Of a stretch of DNA of 64,000 bases, positions 53,500 to 64,000 are shown in pieces. Numbering within the stretch: position 1 is the first letter of the stretch; each line of letters starts with the position of its first letter. The stretch covers positions 4,014,629 to 4,078,628 of the forward strand of contig NC_030991.1 in the NCBI RefSeq assembly GCF_000149955.1, in the 5' to 3' direction. The translations under genes were made by a program, and so were the position numbers. The notes below the pieces were generated by a model that saw only the letters and a program-made list of their open reading frames with translations, did no database searches and was not told the DNA's origin. Origin of the DNA: Fusarium oxysporum f. sp. lycopersici 4287. Lineage: Eukaryota > Ascomycota > Sordariomycetes > Hypocreales > Nectriaceae.

Positions 53500-55723
53500 G
53501 GCACCTGATTCTTCACTGCTTCAGTTGCTAGTGAATCTTGGCTCCCGCCTTCAACCTGTGCTATTGTTGATTAGATTATTATATCCGGCCTACTCAGTGC
53601 AGGATTGTTGAACTATCACTGAAGATCGCTCATAATACTGTTGTGTTGTAAACCTTCCAGGTCCTTTATATACATCAGGTTTTAATCTCCCTAAGTCAAG
53701 TATTTAACAATAGCATTAATAATATCTGTGTGGCTGTTTCTATGAGCTTTTGAGACTTTCTAATTCAATGCTGAATGCCTCAAAGACATAGGAGTATTTG
53801 CTACTCGATGGTTATTGCTTACAAATCCATACATGTAAAGAATGGCGAAAGCTGATAGCTTGAGGCATCACCAATGACGAGAGGAGATATCGTTGGAGGA
53901 CTTCTCAATCTTCTTCCCGCATGAGCTATAGCTTCAGGCTGCGTAGTATCTTGTTAAACGAAGACTCTAGGTACGAATAGCCCTGTCTTTCTCTTTTCCC
54001 GCCCACGATCCAACACAGCTTCTTGCCGCACGACGAGACAACTAAAACATTAATATTGCCGTCCCCAAGCTACTATGCTGAGCCTTACATTAGATAACCA
54101 GAAGTAACCGATCAACAGGCATGTGGAGTACGCGCGATACTGGATCTTAGCCAGGGACTTGCGGTGCGTTGAGTATTTACACATTGATGTAGGGGGGCTT
54201 GAGGGTAAGGAGTCGACCATTGCAAGAATTATAAAAATGGATAGGGATAAGATCGTGGCATCGACATTACTATATTATAGTCACCTGAAGTTCCAAAGAT
54301 AAAACTTATTTGACCAAATTGTAATCGTCTTATGAAACTTACACATCTACTTCTCGATCGTTGCTCTTATCTATAGATCATTCTTTCAGTGAAAGGCAAA
54401 TACCATTAGCCACATTCTCTCACTTCGCTACCATAGCCTTGGTACATACTTCCATTTCTTGATTCTAAAGGAGTACTCTTCTTGGACTGACTTTATACGG
54501 CCCCTGACTATATCGTTATCTCATCATATTCTCATACAATCAAATATTCGTTCTTCCCTGCTCACAGTATTATATCATCATGGTCACCACAGCATTATTC
54601 CCTTTACTCCGGGTATCATTAACTCCTCAGCAACATACCAACAACATACCAGGACCTCTGCGTGTGTTCTTCTTTCTCATCGATTCTTAAGCCCGACCTT
54701 ACTTCATCTAGGCCTTACGACACTACCGTCACCAACGAGCAGGACAGCCCAGCCTAGATCGAGCCACGAGGGTAAGGCATGAAGCTTGACAAAGTTAGTG
54801 AACGAAGCACTATGCCACTGAGGCGAATACAGTCGTCCATCACCACTGGGCTTTCACTGGAGACTTTGTCCGTAGCTGAGCGTTATGAAGCGCATCAAAA
54901 TAATTGCAATGATAGTCTTGCGGCAGTGATTGGGAAGTGGCTTTGATGTTGGGTTGGAGCCATGAGGGGAGCTAGAGCCTTTTATCCCTTGGGGAATATA
55001 TTTAGAGCTCTCTTTACACACCAGACTTCATCAGATATGCTGAGAAGCTTATCTTGGGCATTTGTGTGGGCAGTTGGTTTGCTTCCTGAACTGTGTTTGT
55101 GAGGGTGTTATTTTTAGTTGATGGACCAGACAGCTGACGCTTACATCACGCGCCTTACTTGCTACTTGTAAAGAACGGGCAAGAGATGTCTCAGAGGCTG
55201 CACGGTTTTGCTATTAGACACGCCCAATCATAAAGGTGGTCTTAACAGAGTGAAGCTGATCCTAATAGCTCGTTTGCTGTTAAAAAACGAGATGAAAGTA
55301 TTAGGCAGTGGCTTAGGGATCATAGTCAGTATGAGTCGTGAAGTATCATATTCTGGAATCGCATGATAGTGCCCTATATATGATCTTTACATCACGAGAC
55401 TAGGCGTAGTGGCAGAGTGTGGGCGATTCTGTTTGGAAAGCCTAGGCCTACCAAGTGTCGCTTTTTGAGGTGTTGTTGGAGAAATTACAGACTTTAATAT
55501 AAAAGACTTAAAAATATGATTCTTACAAGAAACCTTATTTTTAACTTGTTGAAATTAATATTGTTAGTTAAACATATTTCCGTACATAAGAATAACGTTA
55601 TATATAACCATGTAAACCCACGATAGTGTTTATATTTTTAACGTATTAATAAAATTTATGTCAATATAAAAAGACCGCTTCTCCTTATTAAAGTTTGTAT
55701 TTTATAAATTAACTAAACGCAAC
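53500..55723. other. Intergenic, no supported gene
   Basis: About 2.2 kb. A 107-codon plus-strand frame (54459-54782) has low-complexity, unconvincing sequence. The last 250 bases before the BRCT gene are very AT-rich. Confidence 0.45.
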
Positions 55724-56713
55724 ATGGCAGAAGTAGCTAATTTCAAGGAGTATAAAATTATACTTTCTGGCAGGTTTCGGCCCGGATATAATCAACACAA
55801 GCTCAAATGCCTTATTTCGAGTTTGCCGAGATTTAGTATCTCTGGCAACCCTAGAGAATTGCCAACTCATTTAGTTTGTGAACAGGCTGTATGGGATAGC
55901 AAATCAAGGACGGAGACCATGAAACTGGCCATGGAACGCCGTACAATAATATGCAACCTTGAATGGTTGTTGGATGTTATTGAAGGCCAGCGTGAAGATG
56001 GTAACAGGGAACCAAAGAGTTGCCATATACTGTGGCCTGAGGAAGAGTCAGTACGATCACGACAAGCAGAAATAGTCCGCTGCCGACAGAAACTCACAGC
56101 CGCCAAAATAGGGGGACTCGGAACAATCGTTGAATCTCATCTAGAGATGCTAGACAAAGGAGAGGCCGGAGAGCGGTTGCTTGACAGAAGCGGAGAGAAA
56201 TATCTGCTAGAAGCAATGTGGCATCTAAACCGGGTTTTTGAAATCTACCCAGAGCCACCCTCTTCGATACTTGAAGACATTGAATGGTCGGTTGTAGAAG
56301 ATCCGGAGACAGCCCGCCGAGCAAATAGCCGGGGCTATAGCTCTATTGATCTTGAAGAGGAAGTTTTTAGCCACCCAATTTCGATACGCCTATATGATAG
56401 ATATGATGAGCATGATCTGATAATTGAGGTAGAAGTCCCTACAGTGAGAAACATCTTGACAGAAATTGGGTCGATCTATTCTACAGCAAATGACAAGTGG
56501 TGGTACTTACATAAAAAGGATCAGAACGGCTATATGAAACCACGTAAATACGATGATTCGCCAAAGAGTCAGCGGCGCACTGGAAAGGAGTGGATGGAAG
56601 AGTATGGCTGGGACCTAGGTGATTGTTCGTACTTTAATGGAATTCGCAGAGTTGGCGTAGATACTACAATCTGGAAAATAAATTTGCTCACTGACGGAGG
56701 GAAGTTGATTTAA
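55724..56713 (+). CDS. BRCT-domain protein, 329 aa
   Basis: Single-exon gene from ATG 55724. Residues about 8-90 resemble a BRCT domain: YKIILSGRF, then KCLISSLPRFSISG, the THLVCE strand, TMKLAMERRTIICNLEWLLDVIE ending with the conserved Trp. The order gly-turn, THLV, K-A, and WL near the end fits PARP- or XRCC1-like BRCT units. The rest (HLEMLDKGEAGERLLDRSG, EAMWHLNRVFEIYPEPPSS, WWYLHKKDQNGYMKPRKYD, WMEEYGWDLGDCSYFNGIRR) is not recognised. No PARP catalytic motif, ligase or phosphatase domain is present. BRCT domains usually mediate phosphoprotein contacts in DNA repair, so a nuclear role is expected but unproven. The gene lies in very AT-rich surroundings and appears intact; TAA lies at 56711. 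Confidence 0.65.
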   Translation: MAEVANFKEYKIILSGRFRPGYNQHKLKCLISSLPRFSISGNPRELPTHLVCEQAVWDSKSRTETMKLAMERRTIICNLEWLLDVIEGQREDGNREPKSCHILWPEEESVRSRQAEIVRCRQKLTAAKIGGLGTIVESHLEMLDKGEAGERLLDRSGEKYLLEAMWHLNRVFEIYPEPPSSILEDIEWSVVEDPETARRANSRGYSSIDLEEEVFSHPISIRLYDRYDEHDLIIEVEVPTVRNILTEIGSIYSTANDKWWYLHKKDQNGYMKPRKYDDSPKSQRRTGKEWMEEYGWDLGDCSYFNGIRRVGVDTTIWKINLLTDGGKLI

Positions 56714-58362
56714 TATAAAGAATTTAGTTTATATCTGTAGGCCTTTTAAATATCATTATGTTTAAGTTATTTTAAACCTCTAAGACTAATTGTTATTTAG
56801 CTAAATCAAAATGGCCTGTAACAAATAAAACGACGAAACGTGAGGTTGAAGAGATAGTTTAATGAAGGAGGGGCTCTCGCTGTGCATGGAACCATGCATG
56901 TAACTGCCAATAAGGGTAAACTTTAGGCTGCTCACACAGATGATAGGGACTTTCCTATGCGAATAATAGTTTATATATTTATGATCGAGAAGTCTGATCT
57001 TTTTCCTCTTTTCTTGCCACTACGACAGTTATTTAGCTCTATTATCGAGGTTGACTGCAAACTTCTTCATCTCGAAGTCAGAGCCAAGCGAATAGCGAAG
57101 TTTTCTAAAGCCTCTCATAGAAGGAGGAGGCAGGGGAGAGAAGTGGGGACGTGTTAGCTCTCGGCCACGCCAGGTTTGTCCTAGTCACACCTAGTGTTGG
57201 GCTTCATAGCTTCAGCTGATAATTAATTTCCAGTCATAGGTACATTCAGAGTGAAAATATCTGTACTAACAAAGTGACCCAGAAAACTGATCTGATAGGC
57301 ATGGAGGCTATTGACATCAGACGAATACCCGTAGAGGGGAAACAACTTGTTACTAATAACAGTAAGATTGAAATAGTTATTTCCATTTAAAAAATAATCC
57401 GGCACGGCTTGCTTATAATAAAGGTCATATAGTCGCCAAGGAATCCATTAATTAGTCATTTTGGTCACTGAAAGAGGCTGGGTATTACAGATTTTGCGTC
57501 CATGGTTTGGCCATGCCGGCTTTTACCATCATATGGGCGGTATAATGCAACACCCTTTTTCAAATCAAATACCTTGGAGGATGTTCTTGAGTCGTTCGTC
57601 AGATTCTCCTTTGTCAATCTGTTTTATCTTTTTGAGATTTTGGTTCAGTTGTTTAAACTATTTTTTGTAACTAGCTATCATTCGTCTGATATGCTTGACT
57701 CTGCCTTTGTCATATTTGTGTCGGGTTCCTTTGGAAAGGGCGGTGTTCGGCCGCGCATGTCTTTGCCTTCCTCGGTCGAAGTTTGAGATCTCGTGTCGTC
57801 GTGTTCAGAATCATTTAATTCATCGTCTGAGTGATGATCCTTGCGGATCGTCTGGCCAGTTTCCCAGTCGATTTGAGGGTTGTAGCGTCTTAACCATAGG
57901 TACCGATGTAACCACGCTAATGTGAAGTCACTCCACTAATCCGTGAACTTGGTGAACCATTATATGAATATCATGTAAAACGGTGGATCATGCTAGGGTA
58001 AGGTCGGGGTCGTACGCCACCCTACTCGATTTTCGAAGAGGAACTTTGGCTAGGGTCACGCCAGAAGGGGGTTGAACGCCCTATGAAGCGGTAGAGACCA
58101 GTTTGACCGGTAGATACCTAGAAACGTGCCATAATTATATGGTTGTTAGCGTCGTCTTCGGGCAGATATCGATGATAAACGGCTTTCACTTTTAAGGGAA
58201 TGGATTTATCCTCCTTGATTTAATCGTGAATACACCCCACTCAGTAGTGTTGTCAATACGCTGGCGAACTTAGCCTATGAGTCCCTTCCCTACTATGAGC
58301 TCACAGATGAGTTCACACATGAAATTCATAGTATTGCATGAATCAGTTCGGCGTAGTGACAC
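56714..58362. other. Intergenic, no supported gene
   Basis: AT-rich to about 57500, with overlapping plus-strand frames at 57461-57925 (67-94 codons) that look like no known protein. From about 57950 the DNA becomes GC-richer and is rich in inverted stems; it may belong with the rRNA-like stretch that follows. Confidence 0.4.
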
Positions 58363-58475
58363 TTATCCCTATCAAGAGATAAAACCCCAGTCAAACTACA
58401 GTGCTGCTCTCTTAGCCTAACTTTAATTTTAGGAACGGGTCGACAGCTCTGCTAGGCAAATTTAAACATCAACAT
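58363..58475 (-). other. Possible mitochondrial LSU rRNA fragment (NUMT)
   Basis: On the minus strand, GTAGTTTGACTGGGG (58385-58399) equals a universally conserved LSU rRNA domain V segment. It is preceded at appropriate order by TTGATGTTTAAA (58461-58472) and GTCGACCCGT (58435-58444), which resemble bacterial TTGATGTTCTAA and GTTGACCCGT. It is followed by a perfect-looking stem, TTATCTCTTGATAGGGATAA (58363-58382), where 23S rRNA also has a stem. The nuclear rRNA genes differ more at these positions, so a mitochondrial origin is the better guess. The boundaries are unknown. Confidence 0.35.
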
Positions 58476-59446
58476 GAACCCCATCGTGTGCGATTGAAAT
58501 TCTTAGTTGGGTGCTGCCTAATTCTTTTGACTTTACCTCCTTTCTTAACACATAATTCTACCAGCTTGTCAGAGTAAGCTAAGTATCTATAACCTATTTG
58601 TCTACATTATCATATCCTTATCATTAATACACATGATTGAACGCCGTAGCTAGCTCTGAAAGGGCGATTCTGACAGAACTGCTTGTCGAAGCGATTGTTT
58701 GTCCAATATCGCCAGTGAGTCCTCCCACTGTCCGCTTCTCTGTGACTGACGTGGGTTTGGAGCGGACAATGAGACTTGGATATTGCGGAAGATCTATCCT
58801 GTCTTACCGAGTGACCGTGAATGAATTACTTCAACATTCGAGAGTCTCTGCAGTGAATCTATAGGCTTCATCTAGCGATAGATGAGATGAGTAATGTGGA
58901 AAGAATGCCTCACATTTCGTTTCCAACAAGAGTTATAGCCACTTTTGGTCGTCGCTCAACGCTTACATTCTTGGGTACATTTGGGGAGGCCGTTTTCGCC
59001 ACCTTTTGGCTTACGACCCCTTCCAACGCTAAAAGGCGGGAAGAGTTCATCGGGCGCTTCCCATGCTTTCCTGACACCGCCAAACAATGAAGCTCAGTTA
59101 GCAATAGTGACGGCCGTGACTCATCGCCGGCTGTGTGTTGGGCCTGATGCTGACATTGAGGTTCCATTGTTTATGCAAAATTAATATTGTTTTTGGTTAG
59201 ATGGAAGGGAGACTGATCGTTTCGTTCAGGTGGCGGAGACGGCCTCAGTAAACTACAATGTAACGAAGATATGCTTCCAAGATGATTATAAGTATTGACC
59301 TGACTTCCCTGGCGGATACCTGAAGGACAGATGCTCAGTATAGTCAGGTCCTCAGTACATTGTCCTAGAATTAAGTGTGCATTGTCTATGGAGCAGCTGC
59401 AAAGACTTGTGTGACCTTGAAAATTCTTTTAAATACTATAACCCTG
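58476..59446. other. Intergenic, no supported gene
   Basis: Short frames only (58637-58864, 58887-59184), none recognisable. The part next to the rRNA-like stretch may be of the same origin. Confidence 0.4.
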
Positions 59447-59700
59447 TGATCACGTCAGAGATAGCTTCTAGATCCTATTTTTACCAGGTTGATTCGCCAT
59501 GACAGAGTTTTCGCGTGCAACGGCTTCAAGGCAGTGGCAGGATCCTCTCATCCGCGCCATCACCGATCCGGCAGGCCCTAGTTTAGCAGATTCCAAATGT
59601 TAGCGATTGATGTACATTTTGCGCTCCTGTTGAAGAACTTGTGATGATGAAGCCGATACAGAAGCATTTGCCCTATTCACAAGTCCTGTGAAGTCGGTGC
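59447..59700 (+). repeat. Diverged dispersed repeat, copy B
   Basis: Partner of 51856-52165; see the shared blocks listed there. It is somewhat shorter, with GTGAAGTCGG in place of GTGAACTCGTC at the 3' end. Confidence 0.6.
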
Positions 59701-61602
59701 TCGCTTAACCCTCGCTCCAATCAATCAGTTCAACGCTAAAGATTCACACGTACCTTCCTCTTAGAGTAACCATAGCGATCGCGCAATTGGAGGAAGTCGG
59801 AAGCCAATTACTCTACCAGTTGCAAGACTGCAAAACAATAATTACAGTGTGCTATAGCATAAGGTCTAATTTGACCATATGAGAGGCTGATACTTACTTC
59901 GAGGGTACTCTGAGACGATACAGACTACATATAACGGAATGGAAAAAGAAGAGAGAAGAGAAAATTAAAGAAATTGTCAACTTGAATATGGCTATTACGA
60001 AGCAAATTATAATCTGCTACATACTGCGAGCGTCTCGATGATCTTAACTTAAAGGTTTCAGCCAGGCCAGGAGCTGACCAGTGGCAAATGTGTTGATTGG
60101 ACCTTCAATAGCTGGCCGACTACAGGCCGGGGGCCTTACAGAGTAGATATCTGTGTTGTCACGGTCTACTCGCATATAAATTCCCCCGTCGCATATGTCT
60201 GTATAAAGGCAAACGAACGAGGGAAGTTGGAGCAAATGAACAACAGGCTTTCAACTAATAATATTGTCCATCCTGTAGGACCTCGGCATGACTATCATCT
60301 AGGCTTTGCTTCAACCAGTAGGACTCCATGCTGTTCATACCTGTCGTGTGTAATTTTAGAGAAGTAATCTTTGGCTTCCTTCCTGGCAAGGCGAACAGCT
60401 TCCTTGCGCAGATCTCGACTCGCCTGACTCTTGCGCTTGATATTGTGTGGCTGAGGCGAGGGTCTCGCCGCTCGTGTAGAGCGACGGGAATTAGCCCTTG
60501 GTGAATATGATAAGAGCTTTGCTGAGTGACCACGTGTGATAATTGCCATGTTGAATGAGGGCTCTTCACCTGTGAATTTCACACCTAAAGACGACACGTC
60601 GCGTGAGAAAATTCGCTGAGCACACTTCGTCAGGTACTGACATCTGAGTTGCTCCCACTCGATTGGGAGAAATATCTTCTATACGTCTGAAGAAGGAATA
60701 CAAGAATTCGGCAAGAAATGGAAAGGGGCTATTCGCGTTCGATAGTCAAGGGGATTGGTGGTTGAGCTGTTGTTAGCATTACCTGAAGAGGAAACGCTAG
60801 AGGTGGAAGATCCGAGGCAAAACATAAAGCCATAGAATAAAGGAAGAATACCTACAAGTGGAGTATCTTATTAAATACATGAAATGCCTGCTCTTGAACA
60901 AATTTGATATAAGAAGTAGTCTTGTATCAACTCTACTACCTGTCACCCGCCGATGGGCCCAGAGGTAAGCACTAGGAACAGGTTTCACACGCTAGTAGTT
61001 GGATTCACATATATGCCCCTGTTCGTACCCAAGCGAGACCTGGAGCAAAGAATACATTGCTGTGATCAAAACGATTACTTTTGACATAGTAGGTGCTTCC
61101 TTCATTACAATAATTCGCACTATCCAAGGTCCCAATCGTAACTTGTCAGCATTACAGCCATTTCAACGGTCGTTTTGGCACAAGACGCATGTCGAATCAG
61201 TGGTGCCATTAACTCAGCGACTTCTCAGGACTCACTGAGATTGGCGGGTAACGTATCAAGTTCTATGTATTATAATAGGAGCGGCGAGGCTCTCTCTCGC
61301 TATGGCTTCAATCTGTGCATTAATCACGAGTATATCTCGCATAATGATAGAGACCTACTCAATCTCGGCTTGCCCACTGAGCGAGCACATCAGATTACCG
61401 AATTTCTTTTTCTACTTTTGACACCAAAAGCATGCGCCCTATTGCCGTCTCAGGATATGAAATAATCGCAGAAAACACTCTTAAAGCCTATAAACAAGAA
61501 TGCCCTAACCATGGTCCAACCTGTTAATGCGCGTGCAGAGTCAATTTGATACGAACACTCTGTATAGCTGCGACTACCGAGCAATTCAGTATTAGTAGAG
61601 CG
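59701..61602. other. Intergenic with a small candidate frame
   Basis: Apart from the small minus-strand frame 60295-60549, no gene is supported. A plus-strand frame at 61175-61465 (LCINHEYISHNDRDLLNLGL) may be the decayed N-terminal part of the ankyrin gene that follows. Confidence 0.4.
60295..60549 (-). CDS. Small basic hypothetical protein, 84 aa
   Basis: ATG 60549 starts MAIITRGHSAKLLSYSPRAN and the frame ends VLLVEAKPR. It is very basic with a helical charged segment (SRDLRKEAVRLARKEAKDYF). No family is recognised. The small size and lack of neighbours leave coding status doubtful; it could be one exon of a longer or broken gene, as a frame continues past its stop in another phase. Confidence 0.25.
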   Translation of the reverse strand: MAIITRGHSAKLLSYSPRANSRRSTRAARPSPQPHNIKRKSQASRDLRKEAVRLARKEAKDYFSKITHDRYEQHGVLLVEAKPR

Positions 61603-61805
61603 CTTTTGCAAAACAGGGTTGACGTTGATATGCGCCACAGACGCTTCCTGCGCGCTATAGAGATTGCAGCAAAAAGTGGCGACTCAGATATTATCGAGCT
61701 TTTCTGGAAGCGAATTTGAATGCTAATGCCACAAAGACAGGTCTCCAGAGCGCTCTCCAGTTGACATCTTTTCACGGCCATACAGCTATGTACCTTATAG
61801 ACTAA
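61603..61805 (+). pseudogene. Ankyrin-repeat gene remnant
   Basis: LLQNRVDVDMRHRRFLRAIEIAAKSGDSDIIELF runs to a TGA; a one-base shift near 61702 restores LEANLNANATKTGLQSALQLTSFHGHTAM, ending YLID and TAA. These are two consecutive ankyrin units (the A-L-x-x-A/T-S-x-x-G-H motif and the N-A-N turn). A second one-base shift just upstream of 61603 would add LVER. The remnant is part of a typical fungal ankyrin-repeat protein; the rest is lost or unreadable. Confidence 0.6.
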
Positions 61806-62941
61806 CCTGAATCAGTGTACGATTCCCGATATAGATCTTGAATATCGGCAGACATAATCTAGTTACGCGAAAACGTTTCGCGGTCTGGCCGCCATGATAG
61901 TGGGGGCACAAAGGCTCAGGAGCAAAGCGAAACGCATAGTTATTGTGACAGATGGAAAGGCTCAGAGACTTTGAATGAAAGGATTGCCAAACCGGCTGAA
62001 AGAGGGTAAGGTCGTACACAGTAATATTGTTGTCTCAGCTCAATGCCACAACTTCATTGAAAGTTCCAATAGCGGCCGTATTCCTGTTCAATTCTCTCTT
62101 ACTGGCTATTTCGGGATCGGCAATAGTGGTAGGTCTAGTATTGCATTTGGACATGAACATCTGCGGTATTGAAAAGAATACTCGGTCACTGTTGTCGTAA
62201 TCCAGTCTAGTCTGTTGTACTCTTTCTCCGCTCTGTCCCTAATTGTCACCAAGATAGACATATACCTCATCGAACTTGATAGTGAAGATCAGAGCCGGAT
62301 CTGTGAGGAACGACGCTATGACGGCGAAATCACGGCTAGCCAAGCGAGGCTGAAAGAAAAATGAGCCATTCCACTCTCGCAAGGCGAATGAAATGAGAAA
62401 AGAAATCGTGATTGGCGTCAGGTAAAGGGGCTGAGCTGGGTAATACCTATTGTATCGGTAGGCTTTGTTCTGATCTTTTTAAGCGGCCAGGTGGATGACA
62501 GTAAAATCGGCGACCAGACGACTCCTTGAGATCGTAACGGCTACATCCATGGGAGACAGTCAGCCTTTGAAGATCTTTGCTATGAACCGCAGGACCCTAG
62601 CTTGACCAGGTTATTTTAAGGGCGACTTTCTATGGTTTTCCATATTAACCAGGAATATGTAAATTAAAAATACTCCGTTGTATGTCGTAATTGGGAATTC
62701 GCTCTACTAATAAAGTGCGGGACCCCGGCTGGGCAGTGACGACAATTGAAGTCGAAAACAACTCCTTTGCCAAGCCGAAGCGCGATTCGATATAGACCAC
62801 ATTGACGACAACCTTCTTGTATTCCATAAAGAACACTGCTTTTCATTTCATACTCTTTTTTCACTCGATTCATAGCTACCAGGGGTACCACCACGTATAA
62901 TAATACCCTCTACTCACCGCGTGACTATATCATCACCTGAA
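61806..62941. other. Intergenic, no supported gene
   Basis: About 1.1 kb of short frames without features. The end is the promoter side of the J-domain gene. Confidence 0.45.
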
Positions 62942-64000
62942 ATGAACATATGCCGGGAGTCACAGGACCTCTATGCAGACTTACAGCTGCCACCGACAGC
63001 AGATACAGAGAGTATCAAAAAGAATTTCAGAGACCTTGGTACAACGGCGTGGTTTCATTTCGCTCCACAATCGCTTACCTGAAATACAGCTTTACGCGTT
63101 CATCCAGATCATAACTCAAAAGACGAAAAGGCCAATGAAAAGTTTTGCGCAATCAAAAAGGCATACGATATCCTTTCTGATCCTGGCAAAAAGGCTGAAT
63201 ATGACGCATCGCGACGCCATAGGAGATATCAAGGTCCTTCATGTCATGAGGATAATCCGTGGTCGAAAGTGACTCCTCAGCAACCCAATCAAGCAAAAGC
63301 TCGACCTACACCATGGCGCGCACAAGACCAACGATTTTCCGCGGGTGTTCCCAACTCAAAGCAGTATACCAAATCCAAAGCTGAAGCTGCTCAACCACGC
63401 AATGGTGCATCGGCCACAACGACGGGGGGGAAGCGCCGTACCCCTCACCCTCCTCCACCACCTACAGCGTCTGCTAGACACCGTAAGGAAGCCTCTTTTG
63501 GCTCGAGAAGGAATGGCTTCCATCCTTGGGCGACTCAGAAGGATGAAGCACCCGCAACAAGCAGCAATTATAGCTCGAGGCCCCGACCCGTTCCCCAGGG
63601 GCCAACCTCGACTGCGACGACTGATCCACCTGTTACCGAGAGTCCCCAGGCCATGAACAAAGATAACACTCCTACTCCGACTTCAACGCCGCCACCTCGG
63701 CCACGTGAGTTTCCGTGCCCGCAGCCGGCACAGACTACGGCTTCTCCTCATCCTGTTGAGCCTCCGAAACGATCTGAACAACCCGCAGAATCAAAACAGT
63801 CTACCGGCACGATACCTATGCCACCTGCCCCTCAAGATACCAATGATGAGTCCACCAGGGCTGAGTTGCAGTCAGACAACGTAGAAACTCCCAATACTAA
63901 TCAAAATAGACCAGTCAATCCGAAAACACCTTTCGACTCGGATAAAGAGGGGTCTGGGGGTGGTAGGGAGTTTCCAACACCACCTACCGCTCCTCAAATT
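62942..64000 (+). CDS. J-domain (DnaJ) protein, 3' end cut by window
   Basis: Exon 1 is 62942-63038 (MNICRESQDLYADLQLPPTA...), then a 51-bp intron (GTACAA to AATACAG), and exon 2 runs from 63090 to the window end, open throughout. The splice gives KNFRDL-ALRVHPDHNSKDE, restoring J-domain helix II and the HPD motif that stimulates Hsp70 ATPase. Helix III follows (NEKFCAIKKAYDILSDPGKKAEYDASR). After residue about 75 the protein is a long Pro/Thr/Ser-rich, probably disordered tail (RRTPHPPPPPTAS, TSTPPPRPREFPCPQP) lacking the Gly/Phe and zinc regions of type I and II J-proteins, so it is a type III J-protein. At least 336 residues. The first ATG is ideally placed before the domain. Client and location are unknown. 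Confidence 0.75.

Noticed and set aside
57461..57925. Overlapping plus-strand frames with hydrophobic runs
   Set aside because: AT-biased, Phe/Leu-rich translation in several phases at once, without conserved motifs or start context.
59761..59835. tRNA-like stretch on the minus strand (AACTGGTAGAGTAATTGGCTTCCGAC)
   Set aside because: A D-arm-like block and an anticodon-like block are present, but there is no T-arm GTTCRA and no pairing acceptor stem.
1..64000. Starship-type cargo region with a DUF3435 captain
   Set aside because: No tyrosine-recombinase-like gene was found near either end or inside the window.

Overview
The window looks like an accessory, repeat-rich region of a filamentous ascomycete genome, most likely Fusarium or a close relative. 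The reasons are short introns (47-81 bp) with GTAAGT/GTGAGT-type donors and CTRAC-type branch sites, a pogo/Fot-like DNA transposon, a Copia retrotransposon, a Tc1-like element, and several fungus-specific families (DUF7587, Est1-type domain, chromodomain, BRCT, BVMO, J-domain). There is no bacterial, phage or CRISPR signal. The species call rests on gene style and recalled families, not on a database search. Gene density is low, and long stretches hold no gene I can support.

Layout. 1-4.3 kb: a membrane-anchored hypothetical gene, a broken small gene, and a DUF7587 gene broken by a frameshift and a solo Copia LTR. 5.8-7.3 kb: a hypothetical gene and a 5'-truncated LINE. 8.0-10.25 kb: a complete pogo-type transposon with 89-bp terminal inverted repeats, TA target duplication and an uninterrupted three-exon transposase. 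10.5-14.3 kb: a GT8-like glycosyltransferase and a member of a repeat-module family. 15.4-20.2 kb: a cytochrome P450 pseudogene and two small hypothetical genes. 21.7-26.6 kb: a complete, apparently very young Copia element (LTRs read as identical, 5-bp duplication TTTAC, one intact polyprotein ORF), inserted 18 bp before a coiled-coil gene. 31.2-35.3 kb: a large three-module protein with a coding minisatellite, and a small secreted basic protein. 35.5-41.8 kb: two long ORFs each broken by one stop codon, and a Tc1-like transposon with one stop. 42.6-51.5 kb: a small tandem-chromodomain protein, an Est1-type protein and a seven-exon Baeyer-Villiger-type monooxygenase. 52.5-64 kb: a Cys-rich pseudogene, a BRCT-domain gene, a possible piece of mitochondrial large-subunit rRNA, diverged dispersed repeats, an ankyrin remnant, and a J-domain protein running off the window end.

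The genes do not form one pathway. The most notable novelty is the shared module of the 869-aa protein (three copies) and the 268-aa protein (one copy), which I do not recognise as a named family. A second theme is decay: at least five loci carry single nonsense changes that G:C-to-A:T transitions would explain, as expected of repeat-induced point mutation, next to two transposons that look intact.
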